DNA of 64,000 bases, taken from Actinoplanes sp. KI2. GTDB taxonomy: Bacteria; Actinomycetota; Actinomycetes; Mycobacteriales; Micromonosporaceae. The notes below the pieces were generated by a model. It did no database searches and was not told the origin of the DNA. It saw nothing but the letters and a program-made list of their open reading frames with translations. Shown piece after piece: positions 39,789 to 52,536 of the stretch (within the stretch, counting starts at the first letter, position 1; each line of letters begins with the position of its first letter). The position numbers and the translations under genes were made by a program. The stretch covers positions 62,001 to 126,000 of the forward strand of contig NZ_JAOSZE010000005.1 in the NCBI RefSeq assembly GCF_025630775.1. Direction: 5' to 3'.

Positions 39789-40748
39789 TTAACGAGCGGC
39801 GCCCAATACTGGCACCAGTGCAACACCCAACGACTCAGGATCATGCCTGGGGCTGCCGTCCGCAACGGCCAGAGGTGCCAACACGAGCCGCGCGCCCAGC
39901 GATTCGGCCGCCCGGTGCACCGGATCGGGCTCGCCGACCCACTTCGCGTCGGCCAGCACCGTGTCGATCCGCAGCCCGGGCAGGTACCACCGCAGGGCGG
40001 CCAGATGGTCGGCCACCGACAGGCCGGAGGTCTCGTTGTCGGAGGCCAGGTTGAGCGTGACGAGCCGGCGGGCCGGGCTCGCCATGATCGCCTCAGCCAG
40101 GCCGGGCACCAGCAGGTGCGGCAGCACGCTGGTGTACCAGCTGCCCGGGCCGAAGATCAGCCAGTCGGCGGCGTGAATCGCCTCGATCGCCTGCGAGCAG
40201 GTGGGCGGGTCGGCCGGCTCGATCCGGAGCGCCTCGACGTGCCCCGGGGCGACCGCCACCGCGTGCTGCCCGCGCACGGTGACCACCGCACCGGGGCGGG
40301 CCGGGTCGCCGTCCAGGACCTCCGCCTCGATGCCGACCGCGTGCCGGGCCATCGGCAGCACCCGGCCCTGCGCGCCGACCATCGCGGCCGCGTGGTCGAG
40401 GGCGGCGACCGGGTCGTCGAGCATCTCCATCAGCCCGAGCAGCAGCAGGTTGCCCACCGCGTGCCCGGCCAGCGGATCGTCCCCGGCGAACCGGTGCTGC
40501 AGCAGCTCGGCGGTGCGCTGCCGGACCGGGTCGTCGCAGGCCAGGGCCGCGAGGGCCTTACGCAGGTCGCCGACCGGCAGCAGCGCGTCCCGCTCGAGCA
40601 GCAGCCGGCCGCTGGAGCCGCCGTCGTCGCCGACCGTGACGATCGCGGTGATGTCCAGGTCGAGGTCGTGCATGGCGTGCCGCAGGCCACGCAGCGAGGC
40701 GGCGAGCCCGTGCCCCCCGCCGAACGCGACCACCCGGGTCGCGGTCAC
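39789..40748 (-). CDS. yvcK: YvcK/CofD-like protein
   Basis: A 319-residue gluconeogenesis-factor protein related to CofD. RVVAFGGGHGLAASLRGL is the nucleotide-binding loop; TVGDDGGSSGRLL and IFGPGSWYTSVLPHLLVPGL are diagnostic. Family members bind UDP-sugars and influence carbon flow to the cell wall. GTG at 40748 overlaps the rapZ stop by four bases. Confidence 0.92.
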   Translation of the reverse strand: MTATRVVAFGGGHGLAASLRGLRHAMHDLDLDITAIVTVGDDGGSSGRLLLERDALLPVGDLRKALAALACDDPVRQRTAELLQHRFAGDDPLAGHAVGNLLLLGLMEMLDDPVAALDHAAAMVGAQGRVLPMARHAVGIEAEVLDGDPARPGAVVTVRGQHAVAVAPGHVEALRIEPADPPTCSQAIEAIHAADWLIFGPGSWYTSVLPHLLVPGLAEAIMASPARRLVTLNLASDNETSGLSVADHLAALRWYLPGLRIDTVLADAKWVGEPDPVHRAAESLGARLVLAPLAVADGSPRHDPESLGVALVPVLGAAR

Positions 40749-41668
40749 TCCCGCCCCAGGTCGCGGTGCGAGGCGTGGGCCGACAGCCGCATGTCGCGCA
40801 GTTGCGCGGTCAGCTCCTCGGCGATCGCGACGCTGCGATGCTTGCCCCCGGTGCAACCGACCGCCACGGTCAGGTACCGCTTGCCCTCCCGCTCGAAGCC
40901 GGGCGCGGTCGAGCCGATCAGGCCCGCGTACGTGTTCACGAACTGGTCGGCGCCTTCCTGGTCGAGCACGTACGTGCTGACCGCCTCCTCCAGGCCGGTG
41001 TGGTCACGCAGCTCGGGCACCCAGAACGGATTGGGCAGGAACCGGGCGTCCAGCACGTAGTCGGCGTCCGGCGGCAGGCCGTACTTGAAGCCGAAGGAGA
41101 GCACGGTGATCCGCAGCCGGAGCACGTCCTCGCCGGCGAACAGCTCCTCGACCCGGCGGCGCAGCTGGTTCACGTTCAGGTGGCTGGTGTCGATGATCAC
41201 ATCGGCCTGCTCGCGCGCCTCCTCGAGCAGCTTGCGCTCGGCCGCGATGCCGTCGGCGAGGCGGCCGTCGCCCTGCAGCGGGTGCGAGCGGCGCACCGAC
41301 TCGAACCGGCGGATCAGCACCTCGTCGTCGGCGTCGACGAACACCACCCGGGGCAGGAAGCCGCGGTCCTTGAGCGCGCGCACCGCGCCGGCCAGGTCGG
41401 TGGAGAAGGCCCGGCTGCGCACGTCCAGCACCATGGCGGTACGCCGGGCGGCGCCGCCGGCCTCGAAGGCGAGCTGGGCCATGTCCAGCATCAGGGCCTG
41501 CGGCAGGTTGTCCACCACGTAGAAGCCGACGTTCTCCAGGGCGCGGGCCACCGTGCTGCGGCCGCCGCCGGACAGGCCGGTCACGACCACCAGGTCGGTG
41601 GCCAGCTCGTTCGGATCCACCACACCCCCGACCGCGTCGTCAGGGAAATCCGGCACCGACTCCGTCAC
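40745..41668 (-). CDS. rapZ: RNase adapter/nucleotide-binding protein RapZ
   Basis: A 307-residue P-loop protein. Walker A is VTGLSGGGRSTVARAL (Arg replacing the usual Lys, normal for this branch), VVFVDADDEVLIRRF is the second motif, and the C-terminal domain has FKYGLPPDADYVLDARFL and VGCTGGKHRSVAIAE. In Gram-negatives it controls amino-sugar sRNAs; the actinobacterial role is less clear. GTG start. Confidence 0.93.
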   Translation of the reverse strand: MTESVPDFPDDAVGGVVDPNELATDLVVVTGLSGGGRSTVARALENVGFYVVDNLPQALMLDMAQLAFEAGGAARRTAMVLDVRSRAFSTDLAGAVRALKDRGFLPRVVFVDADDEVLIRRFESVRRSHPLQGDGRLADGIAAERKLLEEAREQADVIIDTSHLNVNQLRRRVEELFAGEDVLRLRITVLSFGFKYGLPPDADYVLDARFLPNPFWVPELRDHTGLEEAVSTYVLDQEGADQFVNTYAGLIGSTAPGFEREGKRYLTVAVGCTGGKHRSVAIAEELTAQLRDMRLSAHASHRDLGRE

Positions 41669-41739
41669 GAACGCCTCCCGCGTCGCCCCGCCCGCACCTC
41701 ACCGGGCGGACACACAATCCTATGCACCGCTGCGCTCGC

Positions 41740-43929
41740 TCACTGTTCGGCACCGGACGTCGACGAGTTGAGCCCGGCGGCCCCCGCGACCCGCGACGGG
41801 CCGGACTCGGCGGCCCCCGCGACCCGCGACGGGCCGGACTCGGCGGCCCCCGCGGCCGGCGCCGGGTCGCGCTCGGCGGCGTCTCCGGCCGGCGCCGGGT
41901 CGCGCTCCGCGGCGTCCCCGGATGTCCCCGCCTCCGCGGCCGGCGCCGGGTTGAGCGCGGCCAGCAGTGCCTCGGCGGTGCGCTTGCCGATCCCGGGCAC
42001 CTCGGCGATCTCCTCGACCGTGGCGGCGGCCAGACGTTTCAGCGAGCCGAAGTGCCGCAGCAGCGCCTTGCGCCGGGCCTCGCCGAGGCCGGGCACGCTG
42101 TCGAGGGCGGACGCGGTCATCCGCTTGGAGCGGCGCTGCCGGTGATACGTGATCGCGAACCGGTGCGCCTCGTCGCGCACCCGCTGCAACAGGTAGAGCG
42201 CCTCGGAGGTACGCGGCAGGATCACCGGGAAGTCCTCCCCCGGCAGCCAGACCTCCTCGAGCCGCTTGGCCAGCCCGCACAGCGCCACGTCGGTGATGCC
42301 CAGGTCGGACAGCACCGCGGCGACGGCGTTGACCTGCGGCTGCCCGCCGTCCACGACGACCAGCTGCGGCGGGTACGCGAACCGCCGCGCCTTGCCGGTG
42401 AGCGGGTCGATGCCGGGCAGGTCATTGGTGGCGATCTCGTCGCCGTCCGCCGCAGCCGGGGGCTCCCCGTCGAAGATCTGACCGGCGCCGGCCTGCGCCT
42501 TGTACCGGGCGAACCGCCGGCGCATCACCTCGCTCATCGCGGACAGGTCGTCCAACCCGCTGCCGTCCGCGTTGCCCCGCACCGCGAAGCGGCGGTACTC
42601 GCTCTTGCGGGCCAGGCCGTCCTCGAAGACCACCATGGACGCCACCACGTCGGTGCCCTGGATCTGCGACACGTCGAAGCACTCGATGCGCAGCGGCGAC
42701 GTCTCCATGCCGAGCGCCTCGGCGATCTCGTCGAGCGCCTTGCTGCGGGTGGTCAGGTCGCCGGCCCGGCGCAGCTTGTGCCGCTGCAGCGACTCCCCCG
42801 CGTTGCGTGCCACCGTCTCCAGCAGGGCGCGCTTGTCGCCGCGCTGCGGCACCCGCAGGTGCACCCGGCTGCCGCGGTGCTCGGAGAGCCAGTCGGCCAG
42901 CGCGGGCGCGTCCTCCGGCAGCTCCGGCACCAGCAGCTCGCGCGGCACGTCGCCCTCGCCGGTCTCGCCGCCGTACATCTGCGAGCAGAAGTGGTGCACC
43001 AGGTCGCCGGTGGACAGATCCTCCACCTTCTCCACGACCCAGCCGCGCTGGCCGCGCACCCGCCCGTCGCGGACGTGGAAGACCTGCACGGCCGCCTCGA
43101 GCGGGTCCTCGGCGAAGGCCACCACGTCGGCGTCGGTGCCGTCGCCGAGCACCACGGTCTGTTTCTCCATCGCGCGGCGCAGCGCGGCGATGTCGTCGCG
43201 CAGCCGGGCCGCCCGCTCGAACTCGAGCTCCTCGGAGGCCTGCATCATCTCGCGCTCGAGCCGTTTCACGAACGTGTCGGTGCGCCCGGCCATGAAGTCG
43301 CAGAAGTCGTCGACGATGCCCCGGTGCTCGTCGGCGCTGACCCGGCCGACGCAGGGCGCCGAGCACTTGCCGATGTAGCCGAGCAGGCACGGGCGGCCGA
43401 TCTGGCCGGCCCGCTTGAAGACCCCGGACGAGCAGGTCCGCGCCGGGAAGACCCGCAGCAGCAGGTCGAGCGTCTCGCGGATGGCCCACGCGTGTGAATA
43501 GGGACCGAAGTAGCGCACGCCCTTGCGCTTGGCCCCGCGCATCACCTGCAGGCGGGGGAACTCCTCGTTGAGGGTGACCGCGAGGAACGGGTACGACTTG
43601 TCGTCGCGGTACTTCACGTTGAACCGGGGGTCGAACTCCTTGATCCAGGAGAACTCCAGCTGGAGGGCCTCGACCTCGGTCCCGACCGTGACCCAGTCCA
43701 CACTCGCCGCGGTGGTCACCATCTGCTGCGTGCGGGCATGCAGCGACCAGGTGTCGGCGAAGTAGGAATTCAGGCGATTCCGCAGGTTCTTGGCCTTGCC
43801 GACGTAGATCACCCGGCCGGCCGGGTCGCGGAAACGGTAGACGCCTGGCGACTCCGGAATGGTCCCTGGCGCCGGACGGTACGTGGACGGGTCTGGCACG
43901 GGCTCAACAGTAGTGCGAGGGGCTGACAT
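41740..43929 (-). CDS. uvrC: excinuclease ABC subunit C with repeat tail
   Basis: A 729-residue UvrC that makes both incisions in nucleotide excision repair. The GIY-YIG nuclease is about residues 27-110 ([20 protein letters not shown]), the UVR helix pair about 215-250, the RNase H-like C-terminal nuclease about 400-560 ([20 protein letters not shown]), and HhH motifs about 610-670 ([19 protein letters not shown]). The last 60 residues are an unusual Ala/Pro/Gly tail of 11-residue repeats (see repeat). The ATG lies directly after a hairpin that may hide its ribosome site. Confidence 0.94.
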   Translation of the reverse strand: MSAPRTTVEPVPDPSTYRPAPGTIPESPGVYRFRDPAGRVIYVGKAKNLRNRLNSYFADTWSLHARTQQMVTTAASVDWVTVGTEVEALQLEFSWIKEFDPRFNVKYRDDKSYPFLAVTLNEEFPRLQVMRGAKRKGVRYFGPYSHAWAIRETLDLLLRVFPARTCSSGVFKRAGQIGRPCLLGYIGKCSAPCVGRVSADEHRGIVDDFCDFMAGRTDTFVKRLEREMMQASEELEFERAARLRDDIAALRRAMEKQTVVLGDGTDADVVAFAEDPLEAAVQVFHVRDGRVRGQRGWVVEKVEDLSTGDLVHHFCSQMYGGETGEGDVPRELLVPELPEDAPALADWLSEHRGSRVHLRVPQRGDKRALLETVARNAGESLQRHKLRRAGDLTTRSKALDEIAEALGMETSPLRIECFDVSQIQGTDVVASMVVFEDGLARKSEYRRFAVRGNADGSGLDDLSAMSEVMRRRFARYKAQAGAGQIFDGEPPAAADGDEIATNDLPGIDPLTGKARRFAYPPQLVVVDGGQPQVNAVAAVLSDLGITDVALCGLAKRLEEVWLPGEDFPVILPRTSEALYLLQRVRDEAHRFAITYHRQRRSKRMTASALDSVPGLGEARRKALLRHFGSLKRLAAATVEEIAEVPGIGKRTAEALLAALNPAPAAEAGTSGDAAERDPAPAGDAAERDPAPAAGAAESGPSRVAGAAESGPSRVAGAAGLNSSTSGAEQ
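41775..41906. repeat. 33-bp in-frame repeats in uvrC tail
   Basis: Four adjacent 33-bp units at 41775, 41808, 41841 and 41874. The first two are identical; the other two share only the frame. They encode 11-residue units in the UvrC tail ([11 protein letters not shown] twice, then [11 protein letters not shown] types) and must be length-variable between strains. Confidence 0.85.
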
Positions 43930-43939
43930 GATTAGCCGA

Positions 43940-43979
43940 CCGGAGGTCCGTTGCCGCCGCCACGGCGTCGGACCTCCGG
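43940..43979 (-). promoter_or_regulatory. hairpin touching uvrC start
   Basis: CCGGAGGTCCG (43940-43950) pairs perfectly with CGGACCTCCGG (43969-43979). Transcript from the Rieske gene would form this stem 10 bases before the uvrC ATG. It could end the upstream transcript or, since GGAGG is within the stem, mask ribosome binding. Confidence 0.5.
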
Positions 43980-44006
43980 CCGACTGTGCCTGTTTCGTCT
44001 GGCAGC

Positions 44007-44543
44007 TCAGGCCTTGACGATGCTGTCGCCGTCCACCTTGACCTTGGTCTCGGCGAGCGGCTTGGTGGCCGGCCCGGTGGTCGGCTCGCCGGTCTCGATG
44101 GAGAACTTGCTGCCGTGGCACGGGCAGCTGATCACGCCGCCGTCGATCTTGCTGACGTCGCAGCCGGCGTGCGTGCACACCTTGCTGAACGCCTTGTACT
44201 GCCCGGCGGCCGGCTGGGTGATCACGTAGTCGGCGGTGATGATGCCGCCGCCCTGCGGCACGTCGGCGGTGCTGGCCAGCGCGCTGCCGCCGGTGCCGCC
44301 GCCGGACTTGCCGGTGTCGCCGGGGTTGGCGTTCGCCTTGCCGCTGCCGGCCGGCGCCGGGTCGTTGCTGAAGTCCGTGCCGTTGGTGTTGGAGCTGCTG
44401 CTGGTGGTGCCGCAGGCGGCCAGGACTGCCGTGGCGCCGACGGCCCCGGCGCCGAGCAGGACGAGCCGGCGCGGCGAGCCGGTGACCGGACCGGCCGGCC
44501 CCTCGGCGGTGTGCTCGGTCTCCGTCGTCTGCACGTCTGTCAT
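44007..44543 (-). CDS. Tat-exported Rieske lipoprotein
   Basis: A 178-residue protein. A twin-Arg signal ([16 protein letters not shown]) runs into a lipobox LAAC with Cys44, so it is a Tat-exported lipoprotein. A 55-residue Ser/Gly/Asn linker follows, then the Rieske domain with Cys123/His125 (KVCTHAGC) and Cys140/Cys142/His143 (SCPCHGSKF); the extra Cys128 and Cys142 form the stabilising disulfide. It transfers electrons outside the membrane; the partner is unknown and no cytochrome gene is adjacent. Confidence 0.88.
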   Translation of the reverse strand: MTDVQTTETEHTAEGPAGPVTGSPRRLVLLGAGAVGATAVLAACGTTSSSSNTNGTDFSNDPAPAGSGKANANPGDTGKSGGGTGGSALASTADVPQGGGIITADYVITQPAAGQYKAFSKVCTHAGCDVSKIDGGVISCPCHGSKFSIETGEPTTGPATKPLAETKVKVDGDSIVKA

Positions 44544-44787
44544 CGGTTGCCCTCCAGTGCATGGTCCGCGAATGTGGTCACGCGGCGTCGCAGTTGTGTA
44601 CGCGGTCGCGGCCCGGCCGGTTCAGGGTTCCCCCGAATTGTCCCGCCCCGGCGCGACCATTTTTCCGCTTCTGGGCGCCTTTGCCCGGCGCGTTTGCCGC
44701 GTCGTTACCCGCGGCATCGCACCCGGCAGAGCCTAGGAAGCCAAACGAATGCCGTTGCTATGAGTCACCTGTGACTCTGCTGGGACA

Positions 44788-47763
<2,976 letters not shown>

Positions 47764-47903
47764 CAGCCAGCCTCTCCGTACATGTGTTTGAAAGAGCCGC
47801 GGCCACTCTAGCGATGGGGTACGACAAGTTTTCGCCGGAACCGGCCCGCATGGGTGCAGCGCCTGTCACATCCTGCACATTCCCGCACTTCGCGCGGACA
47901 TCC

Positions 47904-49706
47904 TCACTCCGTGGAGGGAATCGGCAACGCTCGCATGTCCCAGACGTCCACCCCGCCGATCTGCTGCGGCTCGCCGAGCGCGTCGGTCAGCGTGGCCAGC
48001 AGCGCGTCGCCGTTGCGGCTGCCCGGGATGAGCACGACGGCGCCGGCCCGCCAGAAGATCAGATCCTGCCTGATCCGCTGCCGTTCGTCGCCGGTGAGCC
48101 GGGCCGGCACGCCGTACTCGCGAACCCGCCACAGCAGGTGCGAGGTGAACCGGCTGGGCGCGTTCCACGAGCCGGTGCGGTCGGCCGGCGGGTTGGCCGG
48201 GCCCATGAAGTAGCCGCGCGGCGAGGAGTACTCGAGGTTGGTCAGCGCCGCCCAGCGCATCCCGCCGCGGCCGGTGGTGACCTCGGGCAGCGGCACGGTG
48301 ACCAGGGTGCGGTCCCCGGCCACGTACGGCCGCCAGGTCCCCTGGGTCAGGAAGGCCGGCAGCGGATCGCCCGCGACGGTCGGCAGCGGCTTGGGCGCGA
48401 GCGGCACCAGCGCGAGCACCAGCCCGACCCGGAACCAGGTGCGGCGCCGGCCGGCCGGCCACTCGCGGGCCCGGTCGGCGGCCAGCGCGAGCAGCACGCC
48501 GGAGATCGTGGCGGCCACCATCGCGAACCGGGTCACACTCACCAGATTGATGATCGGCAGGTGGCTGACCAGCCCGAACGGCAGTGGGACCGCGGTCTCG
48601 TGGTTGAAGATCTTGAGCGTCGGGCCCATCGAGACGATCAGCAGCGTCAGGCCGGCGATCGCCGCGGCGCGGGCCGCCACGGTGCGCCACAGCACCACCA
48701 CCGACACCACGATCATCACGAGGCCGACCGGACCGAAGAACGTGTTGTCCTCGGTGCCGCTCACGCTCATGTGCCGGGTCAGCCAGGCGTTGCCGGCCAC
48801 CGACTGCCGGGCGAACGCGCCGATCGACAGCAGATCGGTCGAGTACTTGTCCGGCAGGAACGGCTGCCCGTGATAGCTGCCCGGGCCGGTGAACTGGAAG
48901 TACAGCGGATACGCCAGCAGCGCGCCGGCGGTGGCCACCGCGACGCCGAGGCCGGCCAGCACGTGCCGCGCCGCACGCTTCGCCTGCCGGGGAGCCATGA
49001 TCGCGTACGCGATGACGAAGACGCCGAGCGCAAGCGCGGTGAAAAGCAGCGTCTCCTCGTTGATGAAGACCTGCAGCGCGACCAGCAGCCCCAGGATGAT
49101 CCCGCCGCGGACCGCCCGGCCCGGCTCGCGCAGCCGCAGCACCTGCCAGACGATGAACGGGGTCACATACTGGCTCACGAAGTTCACATGCGCGTTCGCG
49201 TGCGACACCAGGGCCGGCGCGAACCCGCACCACAGGCCGCCGATCCAGGCCGCGACCCGGCTCGTCACCAGATGCCGGGAGAGCACCCAGTACCAGGCCG
49301 TGGCGGTGCCGAACAGGCCCAGGGTGAGCGCCAGCACCACGGCGACGCCGGGACCGAGCAAGTGGGTGATCGGCGCGAACGGGATCGTGATCGCCAGCAC
49401 CGACGTGTTGGCCATCATGTTCACGCCGTCCGGCACGTTCATCCGGTCGTCGAACAGCGGGTTCGCGCCGTGGAACAGCACCCGCTCGCCGTGCGCGAAC
49501 ACGTACATGAAGAAGCCGTGGTCGTCCTTGTTGCTGGCCAGCACCTTGCCGCTCGGGTCCAGCCAGAGCTGGAGCAGGACCAGCACGGCGATCGCCAGGT
49601 AGCTCAGCGGCGCCCACAGATCGGCACGGCCGCGCCGGGCGACCGCCGGCGGCGTCGGAGCCTCGGGGGTCGCCGGCTGCTCGACCACCTCGTCCACCGC
49701 GCGCAT
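47904..49706 (-). CDS. polytopic membrane protein, GT-C-like
   Basis: A 600-residue protein with about ten membrane helices in residues 30-430 and a soluble C-terminal part (about 430-600) ending VWDMRALPIPSTE. The first outer loop has NKDDHGFFMYVFAHGERV and NPLFDDRMNVPDGVNMMANT, with acidic residues as in GT-C glycosyltransferases, and a GT-C-like topology. No named family was certain. It may use a polyprenyl-linked sugar donor; this is inference. Follows rsgA on the same strand after a short hairpin (49723-49738). Confidence 0.7.
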   Translation of the reverse strand: MRAVDEVVEQPATPEAPTPPAVARRGRADLWAPLSYLAIAVLVLLQLWLDPSGKVLASNKDDHGFFMYVFAHGERVLFHGANPLFDDRMNVPDGVNMMANTSVLAITIPFAPITHLLGPGVAVVLALTLGLFGTATAWYWVLSRHLVTSRVAAWIGGLWCGFAPALVSHANAHVNFVSQYVTPFIVWQVLRLREPGRAVRGGIILGLLVALQVFINEETLLFTALALGVFVIAYAIMAPRQAKRAARHVLAGLGVAVATAGALLAYPLYFQFTGPGSYHGQPFLPDKYSTDLLSIGAFARQSVAGNAWLTRHMSVSGTEDNTFFGPVGLVMIVVSVVVLWRTVAARAAAIAGLTLLIVSMGPTLKIFNHETAVPLPFGLVSHLPIINLVSVTRFAMVAATISGVLLALAADRAREWPAGRRRTWFRVGLVLALVPLAPKPLPTVAGDPLPAFLTQGTWRPYVAGDRTLVTVPLPEVTTGRGGMRWAALTNLEYSSPRGYFMGPANPPADRTGSWNAPSRFTSHLLWRVREYGVPARLTGDERQRIRQDLIFWRAGAVVLIPGSRNGDALLATLTDALGEPQQIGGVDVWDMRALPIPSTE

Positions 49707-49735
49707 CGCTGCATTCTGGCAGAGCCCCTCACGGG

Positions 49736-49787
49736 GCTGCCAATTCAGCCGCGAAGAGCCTTCACCACGCTGCCAATTCAGCCGCGA
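49736..49787. repeat. 19-bp direct repeat at rsgA 3' end
   Basis: GCTGCCAATTCAGCCGCGA occurs at 49736-49754 and again at 49769-49787, 33 bases apart. The second copy contains the rsgA stop codon, so the first looks like a duplication of the gene's end. Next to it, AGCCCC (49723-49728) and GGGGCT (49733-49738) form a short stem. Confidence 0.8.
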
Positions 49788-50815
49788 CGATGCCGGTGAC
49801 CGCCGGCCGCGGCCTGCCGGGCCCGCTGCCGGGCCGACTCCACCTCGACCTCGTGCCGCAGCTTGCGCCAACTGGCCAGCCGGCGGGCCGAGAGCGACCC
49901 GTTCTCCAGGGCCGCGGCGACCGCACAGCCCGGCTCGGCGCCGTGCCGGCAGTCGCCGTACCGACAGTGCGCGGCCAGCTCGGCGATGTCGGCGAAGGCC
50001 CGGTCCAGGCCCTCGGCCGTGTCCAGCAGGCCGACACCGCGGATACCCGGGGTGTCCAGCACCGCGCCGCCGCCGGGCAGCGGCACGAGATTGCGGTACG
50101 CGGTGGTGTGCCGGCCCTTGCCGTCCGCGTCCCGGATCGCCTGCACCGGCATCACCGCCGCGCCGGCCAGGGCGTTGACCAGGGTCGACTTGCCGGCCCC
50201 GGAACGGCCCAGCAGGGCCAGGGTGCGTCCGCCCTCGGCGTACCCCCGAATCTGGTCTATGCCTTTCCGGCCGCGCACGCTCAGCAGAACAACCGGCACC
50301 CCCGGCGCGAGCTCGGCGAACTGCCGGGCCACCGCCTCCGGGTCGGCGGACGTGTCGGCCTTGCTCAGCACCAGCACGGGCTTCGCCCCGGACTCCCAGG
50401 CCAGCGCCAGCAGCCGCTCGATCCGGGCGTCGTCGGGCTCGGGGTGGATCGGCTCGACCACCGCGACCGTGTCCATGTTGGCGGCCAGTAACTGGCCGGT
50501 GGCGTCCTTGTCGGAGGTGCGGCGGATCAACGCGGTACGCCGGGGCAGCACCGCCTCCAGCGTGACCCGGCGATCGGGCCAGCGGCGGGTGACCACCCAG
50601 TCGCCGGCGCAGGGCAACTTGACCGGGTCGTTCGCGGCGGCGAGCAGAAGGCTGCCGGCCAGGCTGGCCCGGGTGACACCCGACTCGCCGAGCACGGTGC
50701 AGACACCACGGTCGGCCCGCAGCACCCGGGCCGGTTCGGCGTCGGGACGGTCGAAGGGACGGTACGAGGATGCGAGGGAGTCGTCCCAGCCGAGCCGGGA
50801 CAGGTCTTGCGACAT
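49778..50815 (-). CDS. rsgA: ribosome small-subunit maturation GTPase RsgA
   Basis: A 345-residue circularly permuted GTPase: G4 (VLVLSKADTS, here Ser-Lys-Ala-Asp) precedes G1 (GRSGAGKSTLVNAL) and G3 (DTPGIRGVG). An OB fold lies N-terminal and the zinc knuckle is in HCRYGDCRHGAEPGCAV. It helps late 30S assembly. ATG at 50815. Confidence 0.92.
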   Translation of the reverse strand: MSQDLSRLGWDDSLASSYRPFDRPDAEPARVLRADRGVCTVLGESGVTRASLAGSLLLAAANDPVKLPCAGDWVVTRRWPDRRVTLEAVLPRRTALIRRTSDKDATGQLLAANMDTVAVVEPIHPEPDDARIERLLALAWESGAKPVLVLSKADTSADPEAVARQFAELAPGVPVVLLSVRGRKGIDQIRGYAEGGRTLALLGRSGAGKSTLVNALAGAAVMPVQAIRDADGKGRHTTAYRNLVPLPGGGAVLDTPGIRGVGLLDTAEGLDRAFADIAELAAHCRYGDCRHGAEPGCAVAAALENGSLSARRLASWRKLRHEVEVESARQRARQAAAGGHRHRRG

Positions 50816-51026
50816 GGGAACCCTTTGCGGGACGGGAGGGCGCCTGGCCGGGCGGTCAGGCGTCGACCTCCGGGTGAAGGGACGCGAAAACGAGTAACGG
50901 CACGTTCCCCACCTCCTCCGCGGGTCGGACCGGCGCGTCTGCGATCGACGGTAGGTCGTGGGCTACTTTGGCGAAAGCGAATTCCGTGCCGCTCGGCGAA
51001 CCCGAGCCCCTCCCCCGCCGTACCGA

Positions 51027-51032
51027 TAGGGT
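51027..51032 (+). promoter_or_regulatory. -10 box of probable leaderless promoter
   Basis: TAGGGT followed by seven bases and GTG at 51040. The preceding bases (CCGTACCGA) may extend it. Confidence 0.45.
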
Positions 51033-51039
51033 TTGGCAC

Positions 51040-51744
51040 GTGACGATGGATCCGCTCGTTCTGCTCACCGATGTCGACCGGGCCACCGACAACCTGCTGC
51101 GCGCCGCCGCGGACCTCGACCCGGCGGTGGTGTCGGCGCCGTCGCTGCTGCCCGGCTGGACGGTCGGGCACGTGCTGACGCACATCGCGCGCAACGCCGA
51201 CGCGTACACGAATCTGCTGACCTGGGCCCGCACCGGCGTGGAGACGCCGGCCTACGCGTCGCCGGCGGCGCGCGAGGCGGCGATCGCCGAGGGCGCCGGG
51301 CGTCCGCTGCGCGAACAGCTCGCGGACATCCGGGCCGCGCACGAGCGGTTCGCCGACGCGGGCGCCGCGATGCCGGCCCAGGCATGGACCTTCCAGCTGG
51401 ACTCGATCAAGCTGCCGGCCGCCGGGGTGCCGTGGGCCCGGCTGCGCGAGGTCGAGGTGCACCACGTCGACCTCGGCCAGGGCTACACCCCCGCGGACTG
51501 GTCCGACGCGTTCGCGCTGCGTCTGCTCCGCGAGATCGTCACCACCGCGAGCACCGACTTCCCGCCGATGATCCTGCGCCCGTACGGCATCGACCACCCG
51601 CTGACCATCGGCACGGCGGACGACCCGCCGGTCGTGGGCGGCCCGACCAAGTCCCTCGCCGCCTGGCTGTCCGGCCGCGGCGACGGCGCCGACCTGACCG
51701 TCTCGCCGGACGGCGAGCTCCCTACCCCAGCGAGGTGGAAGTGA
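51040..51744 (+). CDS. mycothiol-dependent maleylpyruvate isomerase-like protein
   Basis: A 234-residue protein with the two-domain MDMPI layout. Metal ligands are expected at the His in GHVLTHIARNADAYTNLL near residue 46 and in REVEVHHVDLGQGYTP near residue 140 (with its Asp). LTIGTADDPPVVGGPTKSLA marks the C-terminal domain. The GTG chosen lies seven bases after TAGGGT, so the mRNA is probably leaderless; ATG at 51046 is the alternative. It overlaps the start region of the MBL hydrolase, suggesting mycothiol-linked detoxification by the pair. Confidence 0.85.
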   Translation: MTMDPLVLLTDVDRATDNLLRAAADLDPAVVSAPSLLPGWTVGHVLTHIARNADAYTNLLTWARTGVETPAYASPAAREAAIAEGAGRPLREQLADIRAAHERFADAGAAMPAQAWTFQLDSIKLPAAGVPWARLREVEVHHVDLGQGYTPADWSDAFALRLLREIVTTASTDFPPMILRPYGIDHPLTIGTADDPPVVGGPTKSLAAWLSGRGDGADLTVSPDGELPTPARWK

Positions 51745-51746
51745 CC

Positions 51747-52394
51747 ATGGCCTACACCGGAGACGTCTCCCGCGGCGGCGCGCCCGCCGTCCGCACGCTC
51801 GACCACCTGACCATCACGAAGGTCTCGGTCGGCCCGATGGACAACAACGCGTACCTGCTGCGCTGCGGCGACGACCAGCTGCTGATCGACGCGGCCAACG
51901 ACGACGAGACGCTGCTGGCCCTGATCGGCGACGCCGGCCTGGCCACGGTGGTCACCACCCACCGGCACGGCGACCACTGGCAGGCCCTCGAGGACGTGGT
52001 CTCGGCGACCGGCGCCCGCTCGCTGGCACACGCCGACGACGCCGGCGAGATCCCGGTGGTCACCGCCACGCTGGCCGAGGGCGACACGGTCACCGTCGGC
52101 GACTGCTCCCTCGAGGTGATCCACCTGGTCGGACACACGCCGGGCTCGATCGCTCTGCTCTACCAGGACCCGAACGGCCACGGCCACCTGTGGACCGGCG
52201 ACAGCCTGTTCCCGGGCGGCGTGGGCAACACGCACGGCGACAAGGAAAACTTCGCGTCCCTGATCGACGACGTCGAGCGCAAACTCTTCGACCGCCTCCC
52301 GGACGACACCTGGTTCTACCCGGGCCACGGCAAGGACTCGACGCTCGGCGCCGAGCGCCCCCACCTCGCGGAGTGGCGCGCCCGCGGCTGGTGA
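51747..52394 (+). CDS. MBL-fold metallo-hydrolase
   Basis: A 215-residue glyoxalase II-like metallo-beta-lactamase-fold hydrolase. The metal motif THRHGDHWQ is near residue 71, with further ligands in HLVGHTPGS near 130, TGDSLFPGG near 150 and YPGHGKDS near 193. The ATG at 51747 has GAGGTGG eight bases upstream; GTG at 51741 is too close to it. Coupled to the MDMPI-like gene, it may hydrolyse a thiol ester of mycothiol. Its last 62 codons are duplicated at 53338. Confidence 0.9.
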   Translation: MAYTGDVSRGGAPAVRTLDHLTITKVSVGPMDNNAYLLRCGDDQLLIDAANDDETLLALIGDAGLATVVTTHRHGDHWQALEDVVSATGARSLAHADDAGEIPVVTATLAEGDTVTVGDCSLEVIHLVGHTPGSIALLYQDPNGHGHLWTGDSLFPGGVGNTHGDKENFASLIDDVERKLFDRLPDDTWFYPGHGKDSTLGAERPHLAEWRARGW

Positions 52395-52422
52395 GCAGCC
52401 GTCCATCTGCCCACCCGACCGC

Positions 52423-52491
52423 CGGCCAGATGACCACCGAACTAGCGGCCAGATGACCACTGATATAGCGGCCAGATGACCGTTGATCATG
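52423..52491. repeat. three 23-bp direct repeats after MBL gene
   Basis: Units at 52423, 52446 and 52469 share CGGCCAGATGACC. A related single copy lies near 53556, after the duplicated gene end. They link the two copies of the duplicated segment. Confidence 0.8.
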
Positions 52492-52536
52492 ATGCGCTCC
52501 ACGGCCGCATGGAGATCATCGGGTTCTGGCCGTCCC

